From Chitinophagaceae bacterium (GTDB lineage: Bacteria > Bacteroidota > Bacteroidia > Chitinophagales > Chitinophagaceae): 64,000 nucleotides of DNA. This document shows, piece after piece, positions 15,134 to 22,729 of the stretch; positions within the stretch are counted from its first letter, which is position 1, and the number at the start of each line of letters is the position of its first letter. Where the stretch lies: NCBI GenBank assembly GCA_019638615.1, contig JAHBTL010000008.1:62001-126000 (forward strand), given 5' to 3'. The notes beneath the pieces are model-generated. The model was not told the DNA's origin and did no database searches. It worked only from the letters and a program-made list of their open reading frames with translations. The position numbers and the translations under genes were made by a program.

Positions 15134-16732
15134 TTATTGCTTAATTATTTTTGACGAAGCGATTACACCATTATCGGCGCTTAGCGATACAATATAAATT
15201 CCTTTTGTAAGGCGGTTGACTTCGGCAATGGCTATCGTATTGCTGCCGCTGTTCACCGCTGCCGTTTTTACTACCTGTACCTGTCCCTCCATATTATAAA
15301 TCTTAATAGTAAGGACCGCTTTTTGATTCGATTTAAAACTGACATTCAACTGGTTGCCGAATGGGTTGGGCCAGGTCTGCAACGACGGGCTGCTCTGGCT
15401 GCCAAATCTAACAGATTTCACACCTGTATATTTGTGAGTTCCGTCCGGTTCGGTTGCCCTGATCCGGTAATATACCACCGAAGGATGTGAAGCAGGTAAA
15501 GCCCTGTCGTTGTAATAATAAGTTGAACTGTTTTGCTCATCTGCCATTCCGGCAACCACCGTAAAATCCAGGCCATTATTGCTACGCTCCACTTCAAAAT
15601 AGGTTCCGGCATTGTATTGGGCCGTCCATTGTAATGCCGGTACGCCGGCAGAAATCGAAACCGAAAAATCGTTCCATGTTACCGGCAAAATAATCACACC
15701 GCTGTATATGGATGAGCAGGAAGAGTAAGGATAGATATTGGTGGTATCAGGAGCAGGAAATTGCGCATATACGGCGCTTGGGTATACCGTGCCCCACTGA
15801 TCGTCAAAAATCTGGTTTGTTTTGGTCCTGTTTACGGTATAAATGCTCAATACATCCGAAGTGGTGCCGCTTGTGCCTACGGTACCACTGGTAGTGCTTT
15901 TTCCCAAAATATACAGGTATCCATTACCGGTTATATTGCCCCAGTTGGTAAACTGAACGGTTTTAATAATACTGTTGCCCGTATTAATAATATTACCGTT
16001 ATTAGTGAACGTTGAATTAGACGCATTACCGGCAGCCCATAATAAGCCGTTATTGTAAAGGGTTCCGCTATTAATGGTAAACCCTTTTTGAGCTATGGTA
16101 CGGCATGTATTCGTGAAAGAAGTACTGCCTCCTATTGTGATGCTTCCCCCGGCAGAAAAAAGTCCTTCATTGGTAATTTGCCCCTTGCCCACGCTAAAAC
16201 TCCCTCCCGTTGTAATGCTTTTTTTGTTAGAGATGGTTGCGTTTCCCCACACGTTAAAGTTAGAAGCTATGCTCACATCTCCATTATTAATAAAGCTGGT
16301 ATTATCCGCATTGATGGCAAAGGAGCTCTTAAAAGTTAAAACAGCGCCTATGTTGTTGATCCACACCTGGTTACCGCTTCCGTTTACCTGCGATGCATTA
16401 TTAATGGTTACAGAACCATAATTATTCAGTCCAAAACCTGCCTCTGTATCAAAAGAAGAAAAAACAGCCGTTCCATATACTATATAGGGACCACGCAAAC
16501 CGTTAACACTGCTAGGCTTAAGGGTTGCTCCGGCAGCTACAGTCACCTTTCCGCCACCACTCCAGTTGGTAATACTACCGGTAAAAGTGCCTTGTTTTAT
16601 ATAAAGACTATCCCCGGTTTGTAATGTATAAGAAGTGGAGGTACCATTGTCTATATAAATAGTTTGACCAAACAACAGCGCCGGAACGAATACCGGCAGG
16701 AGAAAAAGGACAAGGAAATTAATGGGTTTCAT
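15134..16732 (-). CDS. T9SS-secreted protein with low-complexity adhesin-like repeats
   Basis: A 532-residue protein with a signal peptide (MKPINFLVLFLLPVFVPALLFG, residues 1-22). Residues 25-290 are rich in N, T, S, G with many short strands of the type TFTNNGNIINTG and SFTNTC, like a right-handed beta-helix. Then comes the linker LPVTWNDFSVS typical of these proteins, a fibronectin-like stretch (YFEVERSNNGLDF, YYRIRATEPDG) and a C-terminal sorting domain from WPNPFGNQLNVSF to SKIIKQ. The last 80 residues direct secretion by the type IX system. Surface attachment is likely; the ligand is unknown. It is convergent with the LD-carboxypeptidase gene. Confidence 0.85.
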   Translation of the reverse strand: MKPINFLVLFLLPVFVPALLFGQTIYIDNGTSTSYTLQTGDSLYIKQGTFTGSITNWSGGGKVTVAAGATLKPSSVNGLRGPYIVYGTAVFSSFDTEAGFGLNNYGSVTINNASQVNGSGNQVWINNIGAVLTFKSSFAINADNTSFINNGDVSIASNFNVWGNATISNKKSITTGGSFSVGKGQITNEGLFSAGGSITIGGSTSFTNTCRTIAQKGFTINSGTLYNNGLLWAAGNASNSTFTNNGNIINTGNSIIKTVQFTNWGNITGNGYLYILGKSTTSGTVGTSGTTSDVLSIYTVNRTKTNQIFDDQWGTVYPSAVYAQFPAPDTTNIYPYSSCSSIYSGVIILPVTWNDFSVSISAGVPALQWTAQYNAGTYFEVERSNNGLDFTVVAGMADEQNSSTYYYNDRALPASHPSVVYYRIRATEPDGTHKYTGVKSVRFGSQSSPSLQTWPNPFGNQLNVSFKSNQKAVLTIKIYNMEGQVQVVKTAAVNSGSNTIAIAEVNRLTKGIYIVSLSADNGVIASSKIIKQ

Positions 16733-16988
16733 TTGTAAGGCTTTGTGACTATTGACTTTCGTAGTTTGCCTGGTTATTATCTCTACTGAACTAAGTGAAA
16801 AATCAAAAAAACTAAATGTTTACACCTATTAATAACGCAAACTTATAGTAGAAAACACTTACCGGAAATAGTCAAAACCTTAAATTCACTTTAATCAACC
16901 CTGGATGAAAAAAAGAGTTGATATATGTCAATAAAAGCTTTAATACATTGAGAATCAGGGATGTATTTTTACGACGAGCGGGATCATT

Positions 16989-17486
16989 TCATCGATGATT
17001 GCGTGGGGAATCAAAAAAAAGGAAGTTTTTGGAAACTGATCGAAAATCGCTCCAATTGCTGCTATCGGCCTGCACGGCAAACATGCTGCAGGTAGGCATA
17101 TCATCAATTTGTATGGTATTGGTGAGGGTGTTTACAAAATGGGTAATGCCCGGGTTATGGGCAAATATTGCCAGGTGGTGTAAAGCATTGCCGGTTTGTT
17201 CAATTACATTATAAAATACTTCCACTTCAGCCAGGTACAGGCTCTCATTCAAAACAATCTCTTTCGGATCACGTCCAAACTGTTTTGCAAAATAAGCAGC
17301 GGTCTTTCGGGCTCTTTTTGCAGGGCTGGAAATAAAGGAGTCTACAGGTATTTTCCGTTTGTGCATCAGTTCAGCCATTAAGGAAGCCTCATGCTTTCCT
17401 CTTTCATTAAGAGGGCGGTCAAAATCACTTAAAGCTATATCATCCCAGCTACTTTTAGCATGCCGGATCAAAATAACAGATCTCAT
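16989..17486 (-). CDS. SixA-like histidine phosphatase
   Basis: A 165-residue histidine-phosphatase-superfamily protein. It shows the phospho-acceptor motif LIRHAKSSWDD (6-16), SSPAKRARKTA (second arginine) and FAHNPGI (second catalytic His). The length and the RHAKSSW signature fit the SixA branch, which removes phosphate from phosphohistidine in signalling proteins or acts on small phosphoesters. It is cytoplasmic and monocistronic. It could be a general phosphatase rather than a phosphohistidine-specific one. Confidence 0.87.
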   Translation of the reverse strand: MRSVILIRHAKSSWDDIALSDFDRPLNERGKHEASLMAELMHKRKIPVDSFISSPAKRARKTAAYFAKQFGRDPKEIVLNESLYLAEVEVFYNVIEQTGNALHHLAIFAHNPGITHFVNTLTNTIQIDDMPTCSMFAVQADSSNWSDFRSVSKNFLFFDSPRNHR

Positions 17487-17664
17487 TTCTCTTTATTAGG
17501 GAAAAAACAGGTGATTTACAAAGCAATAGCGTGAAATTCAGAAAGAATTTCAAAAGGGTACTTAATTAATTTAAAAAGATAACACACATAGGAAACGCAG
17601 GATCTAAAAACGGGTGCAAAAAAACATTCAGTGTTGCAACAAAAACCAAGCCAATACGGCACTT

Positions 17665-19512
17665 TTAATACCCCCTAACATTTTTTCCCTCCATATAATT
17701 AATGAATGCTTTGTTTACCACCTTATTCCCGCCGGGTGTGGGATAGTTACCGGTAAAATACCAGTCGCCGGTATTGGTGGGACAGGAATCATGTAAGTCC
17801 TCAATGGTTTGGTATATAACATCTATATTGATGTTTACATCAGGCGGAGTAATAAGCCGTGCGATTTTTTGGGAGATGACTTCGGCCGTAAACGGCTTGT
17901 ATACCTGGCGCACGACATTTTCTGTATGCAACTGGTTATTCCGCTCCAGTTCCCTGCAACGATTATAGAGATCCTGGAGCAAATCTTCCATTTTATGCTC
18001 TTTGATCAGCCCTATTGCTGCCTGGAAAGCGATAAAATCTCCCATTTTACTCATATCAATTCCATAACAATCGGGGTACCGTATCTGGGGAGCCGAAGAA
18101 AGAATAATGACCCTTTTGGGCTCCAGCCTTGATAGCATCCGCACAATACTTTCACGCAGGGTAGTTCCCCGCACGATGGAATCGTCAATTACCACGATGG
18201 TATCTTCTTTTCTTTTAACAGAGCCGTATGTAATATCGTATACGTGCTGCACCAGCTCATTACGGCTTACGTCTTCTGTAATAAACGTGCGCATCTTTAC
18301 ATCCTTGTTGGCAATTTTCTCTACCCGTATACGGCGGTTCACCATTTCTGCCAGCTTCTCCTCATCAAAATCCTTACCCCACGACTGTATGCGTTCCACT
18401 TTTACTTTATTCAGGTAGTCTTCCATCCCCTTTAGTAACCCATAAAAAGCTATTTCAGCAGTATTGGGTATAAAGGAAAAAACAGTGTTTTTTAAATCGT
18501 AATTGATTGATTTTAAAACGGCACTGCTCAGGTGATTTCCCAGGGCTATTCTTTCCCTGTATATTTTTTCATCGTTTCCCCGCGAGAAATAGATCCGTTC
18601 AAAACTGCAGGCGCGCCTTTCTTTGGGTTCTATGATCTGCTCCAGTTGGTAGCTGCCGTCTGCCCTTACAATCAATGCATGTCCGGGCATTAATTCCAAC
18701 ACTTCTTTTTCGCTTACATTAAACGTTGTGCGTATCGCCGCCCTTTCGGAGGCAGCCACAATGATGTCATCGCTTATATAATAATAAGAAGGGCGGATGC
18801 CATGGGCATCTCTCATCACAAAACTATCACCATTCCCGATCAACCCGCCTACATGAAAACCTCCGTCGAAAAGCTTTACCGATTTCTTCAGCACATTTAC
18901 AATATCAAGTTTTTCGGGATGCAGTTCATCTTCCTTTACTAAAAAATGATGAACAACCTCCATCATGGCTGCCAGGTCGCTCTGCTTTTGAAAAGCACCA
19001 GGCTCAATATTGACCAACGAAAAAAGCTCTTCGGTATTAACCAGGTTAAAATTACCGGCCAAAGCAAGGTTTAAAGCCGGTATGGTATGGCACTTAATAA
19101 AGGGATGACAAAACTCAACATTGTTTTTTCCCTGGGTTCCGTAACGCAAATGTCCAAGCAAAAGCTCGCCCATAAAACGAAGATTCCCCTTCATTAAGCC
19201 GGGATGCTTTTTTATATCGGGTTGATATTTTTCCAGTTCTCCCAACTCTTCAGATACCTGCCGGAAAAGGTCGGCTATTGCCATGGTTTGGATACTGCGG
19301 ATACGATGCATAAAGGGATAACCCGGTTCGGTATCCAGCTTTACCGCTGCAATACCTGCCCCATCCTGCCCGCGGTTGTGTTGCTTTTCCATTAAGAGGT
19401 ACAGCTTATTAAGTCCGTACATTACCGTACCATACTTCTGAAGGTAATAAGAGAAAGGCTTTCTGAGTCTTATGAATGCTAAGCCGCATTCATGTTGTAT
19501 AGGATCGCTCAT
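17665..19512 (-). CDS. Amidophosphoribosyltransferase-like protein, long form
   Basis: A 615-residue protein: class II glutamine amidotransferase (about 8-290) plus phosphoribosyltransferase (about 310-520). It shows HECGLAF (Cys9 as nucleophile after a short propeptide), KQHNRGQDGAGIA, GNGDSFVMRDAHGIRPSYYY and the PRPP loop VVIDDSIVRGTT. Standard PurF enzymes are about 470-510 residues, so this is a longer variant with extra sequence at the C-terminus (DIYNRCRELERNN... to the end). ATG 19512 is chosen because the frame extending to 19593 adds an unrelated tail before the propeptide. Glutamine-dependent phosphoribosylamine synthesis (first step of purine synthesis) is likely but not certain; a second purF may exist elsewhere. 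Confidence 0.82.
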   Translation of the reverse strand: MSDPIQHECGLAFIRLRKPFSYYLQKYGTVMYGLNKLYLLMEKQHNRGQDGAGIAAVKLDTEPGYPFMHRIRSIQTMAIADLFRQVSEELGELEKYQPDIKKHPGLMKGNLRFMGELLLGHLRYGTQGKNNVEFCHPFIKCHTIPALNLALAGNFNLVNTEELFSLVNIEPGAFQKQSDLAAMMEVVHHFLVKEDELHPEKLDIVNVLKKSVKLFDGGFHVGGLIGNGDSFVMRDAHGIRPSYYYISDDIIVAASERAAIRTTFNVSEKEVLELMPGHALIVRADGSYQLEQIIEPKERRACSFERIYFSRGNDEKIYRERIALGNHLSSAVLKSINYDLKNTVFSFIPNTAEIAFYGLLKGMEDYLNKVKVERIQSWGKDFDEEKLAEMVNRRIRVEKIANKDVKMRTFITEDVSRNELVQHVYDITYGSVKRKEDTIVVIDDSIVRGTTLRESIVRMLSRLEPKRVIILSSAPQIRYPDCYGIDMSKMGDFIAFQAAIGLIKEHKMEDLLQDLYNRCRELERNNQLHTENVVRQVYKPFTAEVISQKIARLITPPDVNINIDVIYQTIEDLHDSCPTNTGDWYFTGNYPTPGGNKVVNKAFINYMEGKNVRGY

Positions 19513-19565
19513 GAAGAGTTTTAAAGAAGCCGCAAAGTTACGATGTTTACGATTAGAAAAGGCAA

Positions 19566-19600
19566 TAAAAAAGGCCTGTTGTATTAAATTCAACAGACCT
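19566..19600 (-). terminator. Rho-independent terminator of the coiled-coil protein gene
   Basis: On the minus strand the stem AGGTCTGTTG pairs with CAACAGGCCT (one G-U pair) and is followed by TTTTTTAT. It lies between the 19646 gene and the long PurF-like gene. Confidence 0.7.
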
Positions 19601-19645
19601 GGGGTTACTTTTCATAGGGTGCCCTGGGCGCCAGGTATATGCAGG

Positions 19646-20284
19646 TTAACTATTTCTCTTAGATTTTAGCTGTTCAAGCATTTTTCTTTGGTTTTCAACC
19701 TCCCGGCTCTGGCTTTGCTGTTTTTGCTTATTCGATTCCAGGTCGTCCTGCAGCCCTTTGATTTTCTTTTCCAGCGAAGCCTGCTCTTTTACCAGGTCAT
19801 CATACTTTTTTTCCGCTTTTTTAGCCGCTTCTTCCTGCTCTGCAATATCCTTTTCCAGCTTACTGGCTACCGACTCAGCACTAACCTGCTCATAAAAACC
19901 ATCTGAGGTTAACATAGAACCTGCCAGAGGAACAGGTGTGGCATGATCATTGGGTTTACTTGTAAAAAAATAAACCACGCTTACTTCTTTTTCTTTCCTG
20001 CTTTTCCTTTCAACTTTTACATACAAATCGGAACGTTCATCACTCACTTCCCTGTCGTCTACGTCTTTAAATATCAGCCAGCCCTTACTTTCTTTAGGTT
20101 TATAACCGCTTTTTGCCATCCTGTTCTTTATGGATTGCTCAACAATATCAGGTTCATTGTTGATTTCCATTCTCTTCACCGTTCTTTTTATACCATTGAA
20201 CTCAACTTCTCCCTCACCCACCTGCGCATGTAAAAAAGTGGAATGTGCCAGGAATGCAAAAAGGAGTAAAAAAAAACCTTTCAT
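19646..20284 (-). CDS. Secreted coiled-coil protein of unknown function
   Basis: A 212-residue protein with a signal peptide (MKGFFLLLFAFLAHSTFLHAQ, cleaved after HAQ). The first half is a beta-rich domain of unknown family (VEFNGIKRTVKRMEIN, RSDLYVKVERKSRKEKEVSVVYFF). The last 80 residues, from SKLEKDIAEQEEAAKK onward, form a long Lys/Glu/Gln-rich coiled coil. It is probably periplasmic. I do not recognise a named family. The ATG at 20284 is preferred over TTG 20290. It is transcribed alone and ends at a strong terminator. Confidence 0.7.
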   Translation of the reverse strand: MKGFFLLLFAFLAHSTFLHAQVGEGEVEFNGIKRTVKRMEINNEPDIVEQSIKNRMAKSGYKPKESKGWLIFKDVDDREVSDERSDLYVKVERKSRKEKEVSVVYFFTSKPNDHATPVPLAGSMLTSDGFYEQVSAESVASKLEKDIAEQEEAAKKAEKKYDDLVKEQASLEKKIKGLQDDLESNKQKQQSQSREVENQRKMLEQLKSKRNS

Positions 20285-20391
20285 ATACAATAGTTTTTGA
20301 TTCAGACGATAAGATAGTTAAAAACGGTTGCATAAATCAAAAAAATATTCAAAAAGGGTTTCGGCACAGTACATTACCTTTATTCCCGACT

Positions 20392-20399
20392 TAACTTTA
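20392..20399 (+). promoter_or_regulatory. Candidate -7 element for flippase/hemJ operon
   Basis: TAACTTTA, one mismatch from TAnnTTTG, 20 bases before the TTG start of the flippase gene at 20420. Weak evidence from a single motif. Confidence 0.3.
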
Positions 20400-20419
20400 C
20401 CGCTTAAACATTTTGTTTT

Positions 20420-21922
20420 TTGGCAGGCATCAAGCAATTAGCAGGACAAACCCTTTGGTATGGAGTAAGCAGCATAGTGCCCAGATTACTCAATTATTTA
20501 CTCACTCCCTATCTTACCCTGAAGCTGTCGGGCGCCAGTTATGGCGATATGACTTTGGTATATGCGTTGATCTCATTTTTGTTCATCATTTATACCTACG
20601 GGCTGGAAACCGCTTATTTCAGGTTCAGTCAAAAAGAAGAATATGCGGCAGACCTGTACAATACCACCAGCGTTTCCATCATTACATCTACCATCCTTTT
20701 AACGTTGATATTATGGCTATTTGTAGAGCCGCTTGCAAGGATCACAAATGTGCCCGAACACCCGGAGTATATTAAAATAGCGCTTTTGGTTGTGGCATTC
20801 GACACCCTGGCTGTTATACCTTTTGCAAAGCTCAGGCAGGTGGGGCGGCCGGTTAAATACGCGGTAGTGCGCATTTCGGCTGTGCTGCTTAATATAGGCG
20901 CATTGTATTTCTTCCTGTCTGTCAGTCCCAGGCTTGCAAAATCAAACCCCAACAGCATTTTTGCCGTTATTAGCAATGGTAATTTCGAAACCGCTTTTGT
21001 AATTATAGCCAATGCGTTAATGTCGCTGTTCACGCTGCTGCTGCTGTGGAAAGAATTCAAAGCCTTCCGCTGGCAGTTTAATACAAAGCTCTGGAAAGAG
21101 ATTATGATCTATTCTTCGCCTATGCTTATTGTTGGCTTTGGTGGAATGGTGAATGAAACGCTGGACCGTATGATGCTGGGCTGGTGGGGGGTGCCTGTTT
21201 CGGGAGGCAGCATTAAAGATGATATAGGCACTTACGGGGCATGCTATAAATTGTCTATTTTAATTTCTTTGTCCATACAGGCTTTCCGGCTGGGCGCAGA
21301 GCCTTTCTTTTTCAAACAGGCTTCCGGCGAAAACCCGCAACGTGTATATGCACGGGTTATGAAATTTTTTGTGATTGCTTTATGCCTGATGTTCCTGTTT
21401 GTATCACTTTACCTGGACGTTTGGAAACATTTCATACAGAATAAGTCCATGTGGGCCGGCTTAAAAGTAGTGCCGGTTTTATTGCTTGCCAATATGTTCC
21501 TGGGTATTTATTACAATCTTTCCGTTTGGTACAAAGTAACCAACAAAATAAGTTCGGGCGCATGGATCACCATTGCGGGAACAGTTGTCACCATCCTTAT
21601 TAATTACCTGTTTATTCCTGCATACAGCTATGTAGCAAGCGCCTGGGCTACGTTTTTCTGTTACCTTACCATGATGGTAAGCTGTTATATATGGGGGCAG
21701 AAAGAATACCCGGTGCCGTATGCATGGAAGAAATTGCTGGCATATATCATTATAGTAGTGCTGTTGTTCTTCTTACACAAATGGCTCACCATTTTGTGGA
21801 CCAACCAAATATTCAGCTACACGCTGGCTACCATGCTGCTGTTGGCATTTGGCTTATTTATTCTTAAAATTGAAAAAAAAGAATTTCAAAAAATGCCGGT
21901 TATTGGTAAATACATCAGGTAA
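20420..21922 (+). CDS. Polysaccharide/lipid-linked oligosaccharide flippase (MOP superfamily)
   Basis: A 500-residue polytopic protein with about 14 membrane helices and the MATE/Wzx-like start GQTLWYGVSSIVPRLLNYLLTPYLT. It also has GFGGMVNETLDRMMLGWWG in the middle, which is typical of the polysaccharide-biosynthesis exporter group. It would move lipid-linked sugars across the inner membrane for surface glycan or O-antigen. The TTG start at 20420 is used because the frame is closed by a stop at 20405 and no ATG lies before the first helix. hemJ begins two bases after its stop. No glycosyltransferases are adjacent, so its substrate cannot be guessed. Confidence 0.87.
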   Translation: MAGIKQLAGQTLWYGVSSIVPRLLNYLLTPYLTLKLSGASYGDMTLVYALISFLFIIYTYGLETAYFRFSQKEEYAADLYNTTSVSIITSTILLTLILWLFVEPLARITNVPEHPEYIKIALLVVAFDTLAVIPFAKLRQVGRPVKYAVVRISAVLLNIGALYFFLSVSPRLAKSNPNSIFAVISNGNFETAFVIIANALMSLFTLLLLWKEFKAFRWQFNTKLWKEIMIYSSPMLIVGFGGMVNETLDRMMLGWWGVPVSGGSIKDDIGTYGACYKLSILISLSIQAFRLGAEPFFFKQASGENPQRVYARVMKFFVIALCLMFLFVSLYLDVWKHFIQNKSMWAGLKVVPVLLLANMFLGIYYNLSVWYKVTNKISSGAWITIAGTVVTILINYLFIPAYSYVASAWATFFCYLTMMVSCYIWGQKEYPVPYAWKKLLAYIIIVVLLFFLHKWLTILWTNQIFSYTLATMLLLAFGLFILKIEKKEFQKMPVIGKYIR

Positions 21923-21924
21923 AT

Positions 21925-22470
21925 ATGTCTTATATCAAAGCCCTCCATATCATTTTTGTTGTTACCTGGTTTGCAGGATTGTTTTACATGCCCCGCTTAT
22001 TGGTATACAACCGCGAGGCGCAGGACAAACCCGAGCCAGCCCGGAGCATATTACAGGAACAGTTCATCGTGATGATGAAGCGGCTCTGGTACGGCATTAC
22101 TGTACCTTCAGCGATACTGACTTTAATTTTTGGACTGACTACAATGGTAATAAGCGGATACCATAAACTATTGTTCCGGCCCGAAGGCAGCTGGCTGCTG
22201 CTGAAGCTGGTGTTTGTGCTCTTCCTGTATATTTATTTTATTATAGAGCACCGCATGTTCCGGCAGCAGGCAAAAGGAATATTTAGGCAAACTTCCCAGC
22301 AGCTCAGAATCTGGAATGAAATAGCAACCATTTTTTTAGTAGCCATTGTAATGCTGGTAGTGGTAAAACAAAACATGAGCGCCGTATGGGGACTGGCAGG
22401 TTTGATATTGTTCATCGTTATATTAATGAGCAGCATTAAAATATACAAAATCATCAGAAAATCAAAGTAA
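21925..22470 (+). CDS. hemJ: HemJ-type protoporphyrinogen IX oxidase (CopD-like)
   Basis: A 181-residue integral membrane protein with four to five helices. The start YIKALHIIFVVTWFAGLFYMPRLLVY is the HemJ signature, including the conserved His in the first helix, and YHKLLFRPEGSWLLLK with IIEHRMFRQQ gives the further conserved histidine and lysine/arginine positions. HemJ oxidises protoporphyrinogen IX to protoporphyrin IX in haem synthesis. It is two bases downstream of the flippase gene, so the two are likely co-transcribed. A haem-uptake locus begins 260 bases further, so haem-related genes cluster here. Confidence 0.8.
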   Translation: MSYIKALHIIFVVTWFAGLFYMPRLLVYNREAQDKPEPARSILQEQFIVMMKRLWYGITVPSAILTLIFGLTTMVISGYHKLLFRPEGSWLLLKLVFVLFLYIYFIIEHRMFRQQAKGIFRQTSQQLRIWNEIATIFLVAIVMLVVVKQNMSAVWGLAGLILFIVILMSSIKIYKIIRKSK

Positions 22471-22534
22471 TACACTTTAATTATAAATACATTTACCCAT
22501 ATTCCAGCCCTCACCTCCGCAGGCAGATATACAG

Positions 22535-22604
22535 ATTAAATCTGCGCATCTGCGGCTAAATTAAACCTGCGCACCTGCCTTCGGCAGACAGGTCTGCGGC
22601 TAAA
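22535..22604. repeat. Direct duplication with a 19-base hairpin inserted in one copy
   Basis: Unit 1 (22535-22560) reads ATTAAATCTGCGCATCTGCGGC then TAAA. Unit 2 (22560-22604) has the same ends, but the palindromic CCTGCCTTCGGCAGACAGG (22574-22592) sits between GCGCA and TCTGCGGC. The insert has the look of a mobile mini-hairpin. Confidence 0.6.
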
Positions 22605-22669
22605 AAACAGTATTCCGCTTTTCGAAAACGAATTTCCCGATTACAAAAAAGAAGCTGGATAAGCCGGGA

Positions 22670-22677
22670 TACCTTTG
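22670..22677 (+). promoter_or_regulatory. Candidate -7 element of the haem receptor promoter
   Basis: TACCTTTG is an exact TAnnTTTG match, followed by CACC. It lies 52 bases before the ATG at 22730. No clear Fur box was found around it. Confidence 0.45.
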
Positions 22678-22729
22678 CACCCTACCTATTGTGCCCCGGG
22701 CTTTTCCACAGCAACAGGTAGCTTACAGT

